The notes beneath the pieces are model-generated. The model was not told the DNA's origin and searched no databases. It saw only the letters and a list, made by a program, of their open reading frames with translations. This document shows, piece by piece, positions 33,909 through 42,387 of a stretch of 64,000 nucleotides of DNA. Made by a program: the position numbers and the translations under genes. How positions within the stretch are numbered: position 1 is the stretch's first letter; the number at the start of each line of letters is the position of its first letter. Origin of the DNA: Streptosporangium amethystogenes (GTDB taxonomy: Bacteria; Actinomycetota; Actinomycetes; Streptosporangiales; Streptosporangiaceae); contig NZ_JOEQ01000022.1 of assembly GCF_000721075.1 (NCBI RefSeq), positions 1 to 64,000 on the forward strand. The letters are read 5' to 3'.

Positions 33909-34558
33909 GCCCGGTTCGCGTCCTGTTGGTCGACGACCAGGCTCTGTTCCGCGAGGCCCTGGCCACCCTCCTGGCCACGCACGACGCCATCGAGGTCGTC
34001 GGCGAGGCAGGCAACGGCGACGAAGCGATCCGTCGGGCCGCCGAGCTCACCCCGGACGTCGTCCTGATGGATCTGCGCATGCCCGTCCTGGACGGCGTCG
34101 CCGCGACCCGCCGCCTGCGTGCCGACCACCCCGGCATCGGCATCGTCGCGCTGACGACGTTCGACGACGACGAGGACGTGTTCGCCGCCCTTCGCGCTGG
34201 AGCTTTGGGCTACCTGCTCAAGGACGTCTCCTCGGCTCAGCTGATCGAGGCCGTTCTGGCCGCCGCCCGCGGCGAGTCGGTGTTGCAGCCGTCCGTCGCC
34301 GCGAAGGTGGTCGCCCAATTCGTCCGCCTGCCCTCGACCAGCGCCCCGGAACCGCAGCCGTTGGTCGTGCCGCTGTCCGACCGCGAACTCGAAGTCCTCT
34401 GCCTCCTCGCCACCGGCCACAGCAACCGCGAAATCGCCGCAACGCTTTACCTGGCCGAGGGCACCGTGAAAAACCACGTCACCAACGTCCTGTCAAAACT
34501 GAACGCCCGCGACCGCACCCAAGCCGCGTTACGCGCACGGTCACTCGGTTTGCTCTGA
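33905..34558 (+). CDS. NarL/LuxR family response regulator
   Basis: 217 residues: an N-terminal receiver (VLLVDDQALFREALATLLAT; phosphoacceptor Asp in VVLMDLRMP; TTFDDDEDVF; Lys in YLLKDVSS) and a C-terminal LuxR helix-turn-helix (LSDRELEVLCLLATGHSNRE, then LAEGTVKNHVTNVLSKL). Start ATGA overlap with the kinase. The two small membrane-protein genes that follow on the same strand after a CATGACC-containing promoter region are the likely targets. Confidence 0.93.
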   Translation: MSPVRVLLVDDQALFREALATLLATHDAIEVVGEAGNGDEAIRRAAELTPDVVLMDLRMPVLDGVAATRRLRADHPGIGIVALTTFDDDEDVFAALRAGALGYLLKDVSSAQLIEAVLAAARGESVLQPSVAAKVVAQFVRLPSTSAPEPQPLVVPLSDRELEVLCLLATGHSNREIAATLYLAEGTVKNHVTNVLSKLNARDRTQAALRARSLGLL

Positions 34559-34571
34559 CCGTTTCCGCTCG

Positions 34572-34604
34572 GGTCATGGCCACCTCATGACCTCGGGCAT
34601 GACC
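34572..34604 (+). promoter_or_regulatory. GGTCATG/CATGACC inverted and direct repeats upstream of 34679
   Basis: GGTCATG (34572-34578) and CATGACC (34586-34592) form a perfect 7-bp inverted repeat with a 7-base spacer, and a second CATGACC lies at 34598-34604. This is the only obvious structure in the 120 bases between the response regulator and the next gene. A NarL-type operator is inferred. Confidence 0.5.
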
Positions 34605-34678
34605 TTCGGCACATGGCAGGACGGCGGCGGACGGCGACTCTTGCCGGTATCAGTCGATGCCGAATCCGAGGGGACGTC

Positions 34679-35068
34679 ATGACGACCGTGAGAACCACCC
34701 GAAGTACGAGTCGCAAGCTGGGCCGGTTCGTCCGGCACTACGCCGAGATGGTGATCGCCATGCTCGCCGGGATGTTCGTGCTGGCGCCGCTGTGGCCGGA
34801 CGCCTGGCTGGCGCGGCCGGAGGTCGACGCGCTCGTCATGGCGACCGACATGACCATCGGAATGACCATGGCGATGGCCTTGCACAGGCACTCGTGGGCG
34901 CGGATCGGTGAGATGGCGGCCGCGATGTACCTGCCGTTCCTCGTCTTGCTGGTGCCGTTCTGGCTTGGGGCGTTGTCCGCCATGGGGTTGATGACGGCCG
35001 GGCACGTGATCATGTTCCCGCTCATGCTGGCCGCCATGGTGTGGCGCCGTGACCACTACTGGCACTGA
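34679..35068 (+). CDS. Small integral membrane protein
   Basis: 129 residues with GAGGGG 5 bases before the ATG. Three or four membrane helices: VIAMLAGMFVLAPLW, VMATDMTIGMTMAMAL, MYLPFLVLLVPFWLGALSAM, GHVIMFPLMLAAMVW. Unusually rich in Met (about 18), with His near helix ends (RHYAEM, HRHSW, GHVIM, HYWH), which might bind metal such as copper, though that is speculation. No family name is certain. It lies just after the two-component pair and 7 bases before the DJ-1/PfpI-like gene. Confidence 0.75.
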   Translation: MTTVRTTRSTSRKLGRFVRHYAEMVIAMLAGMFVLAPLWPDAWLARPEVDALVMATDMTIGMTMAMALHRHSWARIGEMAAAMYLPFLVLLVPFWLGALSAMGLMTAGHVIMFPLMLAAMVWRRDHYWH

Positions 35069-35075
35069 GGTTTCG

Positions 35076-36392
35076 GTGCGCACCTTCCTGCGCCGCACGC
35101 TCGCGGTGATCGCGGTTTTCCTGATTCCGGTGGCGGGCGGGGCGGTCTCCGCTCTCGCCGCGCTCGCCGCCCGGTCCGCACCCGGGCCGGACCGGCCCAC
35201 TCCCGCCGCCACCTCCCCGGCTTTCGACTCCGCCAAACCGACCGCGGTCGTGGTGATCGGCGACAACGGGGCCGTTGTGTCGGATGCCCTTGCCCCGTAC
35301 GAGATCCTGGTCGCCTCGGGCCGGTTCAACGTCTACACCGTCGCGTCGCAAAGGCGTCCGCTGCCGTTGACCGGTGGTCTGGACCTGGTGCCGGACCTGA
35401 GCTTCGCGGATCTCGCCAAACTCACCGGCGGGGCCGCGCCTGCGCTCGCGGTCATCCCGGCGATTCCAGACGTCGGCGAGCCGAGTACCGGTCCGGTCAC
35501 GACGTGGCTGCGTGATCAGGTGAGCCGCGGCACGCTGTTGCTGGGCGTGTGCAACGGCGCCGGTGTCCTCGCCTCGGCGGGTCTGCTCGACGGCCGGCCC
35601 GCGACCGCGCACTGGATGCGGATCGGCTCGTTCGAGTCGGACTATCCCGCGGTGAACTGGGTGCACGGCAAGCGTTTCGTCGACAGCGGTACCGTCGTCA
35701 CGACCGCGGGCGTGTTGTCCGGCATCGACGGAACCCTGCACATGATCGAGCGCTTGGCCGGTTCGACGGTGGCGGCGAACGCGGCCAAGGCCGTGGGCTG
35801 GCGGTACTACGGCAACACGCCACCGGTCGTGACCGGCATCGCCATGCCCGCCCCGGCCGCGATCGTCAACGCGGGTTGGACGTGGGCGCCGCCGACCGTC
35901 GGCGTGATGCTGACGCCGGGCGTCGGCGAAATCGACCTGGCGTCGGTGTTCGACACGCACGCCCAGTCGCTCGCGGACCGGACGTTGGCCGTGAGCGCGG
36001 ACGGCGGCCCGATCCGGTCACGGCATGGTCTGACGTTCCTGCCCCGCGCCGATCTCGCCGGCGCGGCCCCGGACCTGGATCGCTTGCTCGTGCCCGGAGC
36101 CGGCGTTCGCTTGGGCCGGGTCCCCGACGGCCTGGAGCCGGTGTACGTCCACTCCGGACAGGACTTCGCCTACAACGACGCCGTGCGGGACCTGGCCCGG
36201 ACAACGGATGTGGCCACCGCCCGCTGGACCGCTGAGACCATGGAACTGCCGACCGACGGCCTGCGACTGGACGGCCCGGCGTGGCCGTGGCAGCAGACGG
36301 CGTTGCCGATCTTGTTGATCCTTTTGGGTGTTGCCGCGGTGATCTGCCTTACGCGCCTTCGGACCACTGTGGACACTCTCGTCCGGGCCTGA
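35076..36392 (+). CDS. Membrane-anchored DJ-1/PfpI-like protein
   Basis: 438 residues from the GTG at 35076 (TGAGG 5 bases upstream); an in-frame GTG at 35049 overlaps the previous gene. An N-terminal membrane anchor (TLAVIAVFLIPVAGGAVSAL) is followed by a class I glutaminase-like/DJ-1 domain (TAVVVIGDNGAVVSDALAPY; nucleophile elbow LLLGVCNGAGVLASAGLLDG with Cys). A second, less familiar extracytoplasmic segment and a C-terminal helix (LPILLILLGVAAVICL) complete it. The Cys elbow resembles the AraC/GlxA sensing domains, here without any DNA-binding part. It may be the signal-sensing or effector partner of the two-component system. The exact reaction is unknown. Confidence 0.8.
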   Translation: MRTFLRRTLAVIAVFLIPVAGGAVSALAALAARSAPGPDRPTPAATSPAFDSAKPTAVVVIGDNGAVVSDALAPYEILVASGRFNVYTVASQRRPLPLTGGLDLVPDLSFADLAKLTGGAAPALAVIPAIPDVGEPSTGPVTTWLRDQVSRGTLLLGVCNGAGVLASAGLLDGRPATAHWMRIGSFESDYPAVNWVHGKRFVDSGTVVTTAGVLSGIDGTLHMIERLAGSTVAANAAKAVGWRYYGNTPPVVTGIAMPAPAAIVNAGWTWAPPTVGVMLTPGVGEIDLASVFDTHAQSLADRTLAVSADGGPIRSRHGLTFLPRADLAGAAPDLDRLLVPGAGVRLGRVPDGLEPVYVHSGQDFAYNDAVRDLARTTDVATARWTAETMELPTDGLRLDGPAWPWQQTALPILLILLGVAAVICLTRLRTTVDTLVRA

Positions 36393-36395
36393 TCG

Positions 36396-36428
36396 CGGCG
36401 GCTCCCTCGTGACGCGAGGGAGCCGCCG
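36396..36428 (+). terminator. Strong terminator after the DJ-1/PfpI-like gene
   Basis: CGGCGGCTCCCTCG (36396-36409) and CGAGGGAGCCGCCG (36415-36428) form a perfect 14-bp stem with a 5-base loop. It starts 3 bases after the stop codon and also ends just before the stop of the small minus-strand frame at 36429, so it could work in both directions. Confidence 0.85.
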
Positions 36429-36563
36429 TCAGAACCGGCCCTCGATCCGCGAGTACGGCACCTTGATGTTGTTCTCGGCCGAGGCGGTCTTATCGGCGAA
36501 GCCGCTGCACGGGTTGAGCGTGACCTGACTGCCGTCCGCCCGCGTGCCACCGTAGGAAGCCAT
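36429..36563 (-). pseudogene. C-terminal piece of a secreted or cell-surface protein
   Basis: A 44-codon frame (ASYGGTRADGSQVTLNPCSG, ending VPYSRIEGRF). It has one Cys and the composition of an exported domain, but no signal peptide or ribosome binding site. It abuts a terminator hairpin at its 3' end and the 48-base repeat at its 5' end, suggesting a gene tail left after a rearrangement. Family not recognised. Confidence 0.4.
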
Positions 36564-36565
36564 GT

Positions 36566-36613
36566 GTCAGCCGCTGTGAGACCCACGTGGGATGCGTCTT
36601 GGCGTGTTTCCGC
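36566..36613. repeat. Copy 2 of the diverged 48-base repeat
   Basis: Aligns without gaps to 23058-23105. The two copies enclose 13.5 kb that includes the lanthipeptide cluster and the two-component block, so they could be old element boundaries. Confidence 0.55.
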
Positions 36614-36684
36614 CGAGCTCGTCACGGTGCTCTTTCTCGTGATCCTGTACGTGGTTCGCTCGTCGATCTCGTACCCGTTCGAAG

Positions 36685-39033
36685 TCAGACGCGCACCTCC
36701 GCCGTATGGGCGTGCCCGCGACTCCCCCCCACCTCCACCTTGAGCGCGGTTCTGGCCTTGCGTACGCTGCGGTCGCTTTCCCTGACCGATTTTACCGGCC
36801 AGGGCAGGGTGATCTTCACCTCGTCAACGGTCCTGGACGGGTCGGAGACCGCGAGCCGCACCCGCTCGCCGACGCGGTGGACCAGCAGTGTGCAGGGGGC
36901 GTCGACGGTGAGCGGTCCATCTGGGGTTTCGACGGTCCCCGCGCGCCAGAAGACGGCCGCGATTACCCCGTCGCGTGAGATGGCCTGCACCGCTCCAGAA
37001 TTGGCGAGGATCTCGATCCGCCCGTCGTAGGCCTCCATCTGCGTGATGGAGGCGTCGGGCAGTACGGCGTAGGCGTAGCGCGCCTTGCGGGGGTCGACGC
37101 CGTGGTCGATGAGGATCGTCGTGTAGTGCCTGGTGACAGGGGAGGTGTCGCCTCCGGTGGTGGCGCCCTTGTCGATGTCGCGCCAGCGGCCGGTGCGCTT
37201 GGCGCGGATCACCTTCGCGTCGGCGCCGTCGAGCAGCGCGTAGCCGGCCACGCCGGGCAGGTGGATCCAGCCGTCGCCCCGGGTCAGCGGCGGGTGCCGG
37301 TCATGGGTGTTGCGGTTCTCCACGATGGTCTCGACACGGCGGCCGTCGGAGGCGGTGATGCCCGCGCCGAGGGCGATCACCGCGTCGTCGAGCAGGAACC
37401 ACGCCTTCTTGGCCCGCAGCGAGGAGCCACCGGCGACGAGTCTCATGGCGGCCACGCCGTACTCGCCGTCGAGCGCCACGCCGCCCGCCCACGGGGTGGG
37501 AGGCAGGCGACGGTGGTCGTGCGGGAGATCGGCGCGTCTGCGGGTGTCGACCGTCGTGCCCGGCAGCCGGTACGGGTCGATCGTGGGCCACAGGTCGTCG
37601 TTCCAGTGGGTGAGGTCGCCGGTGTAGAGGTAGGTCATGCCGTCGCCGGTGTACCAGCCGTGCAGATTCTCCCGGTTGATGGCCTCGGCGGCGCCGATGC
37701 GCTGCGAGCTCATCGCGATCGCGTACGCCCAGGTGGGACGGCGGTGCACGACCCGGTCCATGTCGGCGAAGACGTACGTGCCCGTCATGCGCGGGCCGAC
37801 CGGTACCGACGGGTCGGCAAGCAGGGCCGTGGCCCTCGCGATGCTCGCCGGCGGTGCGAGCGTGCCGTAGGGGGTGGCCTGGTTACGGGTGAGCCAGCCT
37901 TTGACCAGCGGTCGCCACCGCCGGGCATGGCGCTCGGGTGCCGTCTCCAGCAGGGTGAGGACGGCCTCGACCGCCTTCTGTCCCGAGTGGTGGTCACGGT
38001 GGCCCTGCACCGAGATCTGCCGGCCGCGTACGCAGTCCATCATCAGCCCGTCGAAGACGAACGGCACGAACGAGCGATCCACGAGATCGTAGACGTTGCC
38101 GATTCCGGTGATCTCCCACGGTGACCCGGAGAGCATGGCGATCAACTTGGCCACGCTCTCCAGGTAGTCCACGCCGTAGCTGCCGGTGTAGGGGTACACG
38201 TCGTGCTGGATGAACGATCCGTCCCGGTAGAAGCCGTCGCCCGGGCCCCTGGTCGGCCGCAGCAGGTCGGAGACCGCGTTCCCGGCCCGCTTGACGAGGC
38301 GGGCGTCGTGGGTGAGCACTCCGCGCATCGCCACCGCCATGGCCTTGCCCGCGCGGTTGGCGCCGGTCTCGACGACGCCGGGGTGGCTGACGCGGCGCTC
38401 CGGGTCGGGACACCAGCGGCGCAAGGGGCGCAACCAGCGCTCGAGGCGGTCTGAGGGCAGGCCGTCGTACAGCAGGGCGCAGGTGTCGGTCAGCGCGCGG
38501 GGGACGCCGATCTCCCACCAGAACCAGTTGCTGCCCCGCCGGTCGAGCCCCTCGTGGTACGCGTGCTCGTACAGGAAGTCCAGCGCCCTGACAGCGGTCT
38601 GGGCGACCTGGCCGTCGTGGTGCATGGCGGTGCCCGATGTGGCCCAGGCCAGCGCCAGTGTGCGCATGCGGTTGTAGGAGCGGTTGAAATTGCCCGTCCG
38701 GGGGTCCGACAGCGGCAGGTCGGGCCACAGGCTCGGGCGACCGGGAGCGGGCTTCAGCTTGCGCAGCACCGCGTTGGCCGAGCCCTCAAGCGCCCGCGTC
38801 CTGTCGGTATAAGTTCTGTCGGTGTAAGACCTGTCGGTATGAGTCCTGTTGGTATGAGTGGAGTCGCGCGACCCGCCGGCCAGCAGGCTCACCCACCGCT
38901 CACGCGCGGCGTCGAACGCCGCAGCATCGACCGCGGCGGCGCCGACCGCCTCGGCCGGTCTCTCCCACAGGGCGAGACCGGCCACTGCCGCGGCGCTCAG
39001 CAGGGCGGACCGCCGACTGAGGAGGTGGGTCAT
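36685..39033 (-). CDS. Tat-exported polysaccharide lyase family 8 enzyme
   Basis: 782 residues from the ATG at 39033 (GGAAGAG upstream). The signal peptide MTHLLSRRSALLSAAAVAGL has the twin-arginine pair. The alpha/alpha toroid carries PL8 landmarks: NWFWWEIGVPRALTDTCALL, GANRAGKAM (catalytic Asn region), DGSFIQHDVYPYTGSYG (catalytic His and Tyr), and INRENLHGWYTGDGMTYLY. C-terminal beta-sandwich domains follow. PL8 enzymes cleave hyaluronate, chondroitin, xanthan or related acidic glycans; the substrate here is not decidable. A linker near residues 55-80 contains four YTDRT-like repeats encoded by a 15-base tandem repeat at 38801-38860. A solitary gene with no polysaccharide-uptake partner. 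Confidence 0.9.
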   Translation of the reverse strand: MTHLLSRRSALLSAAAVAGLALWERPAEAVGAAAVDAAAFDAARERWVSLLAGGSRDSTHTNRTHTDRSYTDRTYTDRTRALEGSANAVLRKLKPAPGRPSLWPDLPLSDPRTGNFNRSYNRMRTLALAWATSGTAMHHDGQVAQTAVRALDFLYEHAYHEGLDRRGSNWFWWEIGVPRALTDTCALLYDGLPSDRLERWLRPLRRWCPDPERRVSHPGVVETGANRAGKAMAVAMRGVLTHDARLVKRAGNAVSDLLRPTRGPGDGFYRDGSFIQHDVYPYTGSYGVDYLESVAKLIAMLSGSPWEITGIGNVYDLVDRSFVPFVFDGLMMDCVRGRQISVQGHRDHHSGQKAVEAVLTLLETAPERHARRWRPLVKGWLTRNQATPYGTLAPPASIARATALLADPSVPVGPRMTGTYVFADMDRVVHRRPTWAYAIAMSSQRIGAAEAINRENLHGWYTGDGMTYLYTGDLTHWNDDLWPTIDPYRLPGTTVDTRRRADLPHDHRRLPPTPWAGGVALDGEYGVAAMRLVAGGSSLRAKKAWFLLDDAVIALGAGITASDGRRVETIVENRNTHDRHPPLTRGDGWIHLPGVAGYALLDGADAKVIRAKRTGRWRDIDKGATTGGDTSPVTRHYTTILIDHGVDPRKARYAYAVLPDASITQMEAYDGRIEILANSGAVQAISRDGVIAAVFWRAGTVETPDGPLTVDAPCTLLVHRVGERVRLAVSDPSRTVDEVKITLPWPVKSVRESDRSVRKARTALKVEVGGSRGHAHTAEVRV
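38801..38860. repeat. Four tandem 15-base units inside the PL8 gene
   Basis: Units begin CTGTCGGTATAAGTT, CTGTCGGTGTAAGAC, CTGTCGGTATGAGTC and CTGTTGGTATGAGTG. On the coding strand they give HTNRT, HTDRS, YTDRT, YTDRT. The unit length keeps the frame, so copy number could vary between strains without breaking the enzyme. Confidence 0.85.
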
Positions 39034-39341
39034 GAAGGCTCTTCCGGCAATAGGGCAAATATCAGATGAAAAGATCATAAGTCGACATGCGGATGGACCA
39101 TCCGGCTCCTCTGACGGTGAGCGGGCGTACGAACGCCGCCGGGAACACCCGCTACCCGGCTCGGGCGGTGACAGGCCGGGCCGATCAGGCGATCATCGGT
39201 GTGTCGCTCGCGATGGGGGCGACGACGGCGAGTGCCCTCGCGCGAGCACCGAGGTTGAGCGTCCTCGTCTCCGGCGGAAAACGGAGCCGGGCCGTGCGAC
39301 CGGGCTCTCGACAGGAACGCCCCCTCTTTCCTCCGCGGAAC
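39034..39341 (-). pseudogene. Short C-terminal gene remnant between the PL8 and DUF2231 genes
   Basis: The only supported coding trace is at about 39185-39325: a minus-strand frame PGRTARLRFPPETRTLNLG that ends IASDTPMIA-stop at 39185. A related sentence occurs at 58600-58745 (PGRTARLRSAPETRTFNPG), so this looks like the tail of a lost protein present twice in the neighbourhood. The family is not recognised. The rest of the interval holds the upstream region of the PL8 gene. Confidence 0.45.
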
Positions 39342-39821
39342 TCACTTGGTCCAGACGCTCTGGGCGCCGCTATGGCCCGCCCGCACTATGGCGACGGTGC
39401 CTCCCACACCGCCGATCAGGGCCAGGATCACCAGGACGATCATCGCGCCGGCGTGCCATCGCGGTCGCGTACCGATGCCTTCGTGGGGTGGGTGCCCGCC
39501 GTGTCCCATGAACCGGGTCGCCAGGGAGAGGCCCAGCGCGGCCAGCCAGAGCACGATGACGAACGGCAACACCTGCTCGCTCTGCTCCTCGTGGGCCTCG
39601 ATGAGCGCGTTCTCCCCGATCGTGTCCGCCAACGTCTCGCCGCTGTTGATCGACAGCGGCACGGCGATCAGCGCGATGGTGGCGACGAACAGCACCGCCG
39701 GCCACAGCCGACGCGCCGCTGCGGGCCAGAACGCCATCAAGATGGTGCCGAGCGCCGCGAGCGGCAGGCACACGACGGCGGCGTGCACGACCAGCGGGTG
39801 CAGGGGCAGGCCGAAGAACAT
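39342..39821 (-). CDS. DUF2231 membrane protein
   Basis: 159 residues with AGGAG 6 bases before the ATG. The conserved family opening FGLPLHPLVVHAAVVCLPLA (HPxxVH) is followed by four membrane helices and a His-rich loop (FMGHGGHPPHEG). DUF2231 proteins are often encoded beside cytochromes or haem enzymes, and the conserved histidines suggest metal or haem contact. The function is unknown. The secreted ferritin-like gene lies 120 bases away on the same strand, upstream. Confidence 0.88.
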   Translation of the reverse strand: MFFGLPLHPLVVHAAVVCLPLAALGTILMAFWPAAARRLWPAVLFVATIALIAVPLSINSGETLADTIGENALIEAHEEQSEQVLPFVIVLWLAALGLSLATRFMGHGGHPPHEGIGTRPRWHAGAMIVLVILALIGGVGGTVAIVRAGHSGAQSVWTK

Positions 39822-39944
39822 GTCCGTCTCCTGTCTCGCGCGACGCCGGGCGCCGGATCGCGACTGGTGAGAAGCGCCGATGGCCGCGGACGGTGCCGAC
39901 GGCCATGGCCTCTGGCATCGATCGGCCGGAGCCTTGTCATCTCC

Positions 39945-40904
39945 TCACGGCGAGTCCGCCGCCGGAGGCTGCTCGGGAAGCCGATCCAGCGCCCGCTGGA
40001 AGGCGCGGGCGTGTCCGGCCTCGTCCTCGGCGTTGTTCGAGAAACGTTCGGCCGCCTGGCTGTCGCCCGCCGTCTCGGCGCGCTTGGCGAAGGTCGGGTA
40101 CATGGTCCGGGACTCGTACCGTTCGCCGGCGATGGCCTTGGTCAGGTTGGCGTGCGTGCTGCCGACCAGCCCGGCCAGCTTGGCCTCACCAGCGAAGTGC
40201 TCGTGCAGCTCCACGTCGGAGGTGCCACGGAACAGTTTCGCCAGGGCCGGGTCCTTGGCGTGCTCGGCGTACTGCTGGTACTTGGCGTACGCGAGCGCCT
40301 CACCATGCATGGCCGTGTCCAGATCGGCCCTGGTCTGCCGTGCACGGACCTCGGGCGGCCCTTGCGGGACCCGAACCTCATCGGCCTTCGGCGGCTTCGG
40401 CACCGTGCCCCGGCTGGACTCGACGGCGCGCAGCGCGGTGCCGAACGCCCGCGCGTGCTTGCCTTCGTCACGGGCGATCTCCGAGAAGCGGGCGGCCGCC
40501 CGGCTGTCGCCTCCGGCCTTGGCCTGCTGCGCGAAGCCGGGATACATCTGCCGGGACTCGTAGGTCTCCCCGGCCGTCGCGGCACGCAGGTTCTCGGCGT
40601 CGCTGCCGACCAGGCCGCTCAGCGCGGCCGCCTCCTTGAAGTGTTCGCCCAATTCGACGTCGGCGGTGTGTTCGAACAGGCGGGCCACCGACGGCAGCCT
40701 CTCCCGCTGGGCCTGAGCTGCGTACAGGCGGTAGGAGGCGTTGGCGAACGCTTCACCGCGCATCGACTGTTCGAGGTCCTTCTGGGTTTGCGGGCTCGAT
40801 GGGTCCACCGGTGAGGCGGAAGCGGCGAACGCGCCGCCGATGGGTGCGCTCAGTGCGATGGTGAACGCGCCGGTGGCGAGTGCGCGTGCGAACAAGGTGA
40901 TCAT
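39945..40904 (-). CDS. Secreted protein with two tandem ferritin-like (rubrerythrin-type) domains
   Basis: 319 residues from the ATG at 40904 (GGAGG 6 bases upstream). A Sec signal peptide (FARALATGAFTIALSAPIGG, cut near AFA-ASA) precedes two homologous ~105-residue domains. Each carries a GEAFANA/GEALAYA Glu, DVELGEHF/DVELHEHF (ExxH), ETYESRQMYP/ERYESRTMYP and DEGKHARAF/DEAGHARAF (ExxxH), the pattern of a di-iron four-helix bundle. Iron binding and peroxide reduction outside the cell are plausible. The internal duplication is clear by eye. It shares an upstream region with the divergent DUF305 gene. Confidence 0.88.
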   Translation of the reverse strand: MITLFARALATGAFTIALSAPIGGAFAASASPVDPSSPQTQKDLEQSMRGEAFANASYRLYAAQAQRERLPSVARLFEHTADVELGEHFKEAAALSGLVGSDAENLRAATAGETYESRQMYPGFAQQAKAGGDSRAAARFSEIARDEGKHARAFGTALRAVESSRGTVPKPPKADEVRVPQGPPEVRARQTRADLDTAMHGEALAYAKYQQYAEHAKDPALAKLFRGTSDVELHEHFAGEAKLAGLVGSTHANLTKAIAGERYESRTMYPTFAKRAETAGDSQAAERFSNNAEDEAGHARAFQRALDRLPEQPPAADSP

Positions 40905-41356
40905 TTCGACCTCCCCGCCTGGTGCGGCTGTCTCCTGCTCATCACGGGAGGACTTACCTAGACCAGATGGTTGATAACGGTCGTTCTGGCAAAAACAGGT
41001 GAAGCATGCGGGTCGGATGCAAAGCATGACCCATGCGCAGGGCGAAGCACCCCCGGAGAGTCGCATGTCGGAGACTCTCCGTGACATGGCTTGGGCGAGT
41101 CACCTCCGGGAAGACGAGTCACCTCTGGGAAACCGAAAGCCGAGTGCCGAGCATCCGGCCGCCGCGAAAGTCGACCCGAGCGGCGCCAGAGGGTTCGGCC
41201 CGCGGTTGGGGCCCACGTGAAGGGCGCGCGGCTTCGGATGGACGCTCCGGTCGGGGCCGACGGACCTGCCTGTCGGTTGATCAAAACGGCGAGGTTACCG
41301 TGGAAGAACGGGAGGCTCCCGTAGAAGTAGGTGTCGAATCGGCGTTGGGGGGACGC
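40905..41356. promoter_or_regulatory. Divergent control region with a hairpin and a tandem repeat
   Basis: No gene. It holds the starts of two divergent genes, an inverted repeat CGGAGAGTC (41054-41062) / GACTCTCCG (41073-41081), and a tandem pair of 19-base units CGAGTCACCTCCGGGAAGA (41096-41114) and CGAGTCACCTCTGGGAAAC (41115-41133). Both are candidate regulator binding sites. The regulator is not encoded next to them. Confidence 0.5.
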
Positions 41357-42043
41357 ATGAAGCGACGCTCCATGAAGACCGCGATGGCCGCTGGGGCATT
41401 CCTTGCCGCCATCACTACGGGTTCGGGGTCCACTGCTGTGGCCATGACATCTCCACCGATGCCGTCCCCGATTCCTTCCTCTAAGGGCCCGCAGCCAACA
41501 TGCCCGGGCATGGGGCAGATGCATCTCGTTACCAGCGAGTACGACTACCTGTCACAGATGGTGCCGCACCATGAGGACGCCATCATCGCAGCCCGGCAAC
41601 TGCGGCGTTCCAACAGGCCCGAGATGCGGCAGCTCGGGCAGTCCATCGTCACGACGCAGACTGCCGAGGTCGGCAAGATGAAGGATTGGCTGGAGCAGTG
41701 GTACCGGCAGAGCCCCGCGCCGAGCCCGAGCGGGACCACGATGCCGGACCTGTCGGGGCTTTCGGGAGATCAGCTCGACAAGACGTTCCTGCAGTACATG
41801 ATCCCGCACCACATGATGGCGATCATGATGTCGCAGCAGCTCCTCATGCACGGTGAGGCGCAGCATGCCGAAGTCGCCGCCTTCGCCCGCAGGGTGCGCG
41901 ACGACCAGTGGGCGGAGGTCCGCACGATGCGGGAGAACCTGGCCCGGTGGTTCGGGAAGCAGAACATGCCCTGCATCTCTGGAGCACTTCAGACCGCCTT
42001 CACGCCTCGGGCGAGATCGGTGTCAGCGGGCAACCGCCGGTGA
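41357..42043 (+). CDS. Secreted DUF305 protein
   Basis: 228 residues, with GGGGGG 4 bases before the ATG. A signal peptide (MKRRSMKTAMAAGAFLAAIT) is followed by two DUF305 half-bundles, each with the MVPHHEDAI/MIPHHMMAI motif and paired Met/His residues suited to metal (often copper) binding. The conserved domain ends near ENLARWFGKQN; the last ~25 residues (GALQTAFTPRARSVSAGNRR) run into a truncated IS110 element and are probably not original. So the native C-terminus has been replaced by IS sequence, though the core domain is complete. Confidence 0.88.
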   Translation: MKRRSMKTAMAAGAFLAAITTGSGSTAVAMTSPPMPSPIPSSKGPQPTCPGMGQMHLVTSEYDYLSQMVPHHEDAIIAARQLRRSNRPEMRQLGQSIVTTQTAEVGKMKDWLEQWYRQSPAPSPSGTTMPDLSGLSGDQLDKTFLQYMIPHHMMAIMMSQQLLMHGEAQHAEVAAFARRVRDDQWAEVRTMRENLARWFGKQNMPCISGALQTAFTPRARSVSAGNRR

Positions 42044-42387
42044 CGATGACGGTCGGTGCGCAAGATGTCGGCCAGGACCGCGGCATCACCCGGATCGGAC
42101 TTACCGCCGGCCTGCCCGTGCCGTTCCCGATACCGGACCACCGCCCTGGGGTTGATTGCAAACAGGGTGAACCCGGCCGCGACCAGCAGGCCCTTGTCCG
42201 TCTCAATGGCGATCTCGATGGAGGTCGGCCCGTCAGACCCAGCGTGCTCGGCGAGTAGTTCGGTCAACCGCCGAAAGCCGGCCAGGTCGTCACCGATCCT
42301 GGCCCGGGTCACGATCGCAGCGTCGACGTTGATCAACGCGATGTCATGGTGTCGTTCCGACCAGTCGATCCCGCAGGTGATGCGCAC
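41989..42387 (-). pseudogene. IS110-family transposase N-terminus
   Basis: 133 codons from a GTG at 42387 (AAGGAGG upstream). The DEDD domain begins VRITCGIDWSERHHDIALIN and includes IEIAIETDKGLLVAAGFTLF and GKSDPGDAAVLADILRTDRH. The match stops after LPADTDLAR, where the frame meets the end of the DUF305 gene. The C-terminal Ser-containing transposase domain is absent. Confidence 0.85.

Noticed and set aside
38801..38860. CRISPR array
   Set aside because: Four 15-base units with no spacers, inside a coding sequence and in frame; it is a protein-coding tandem repeat. No CRISPR-like arrays were seen elsewhere in the window.
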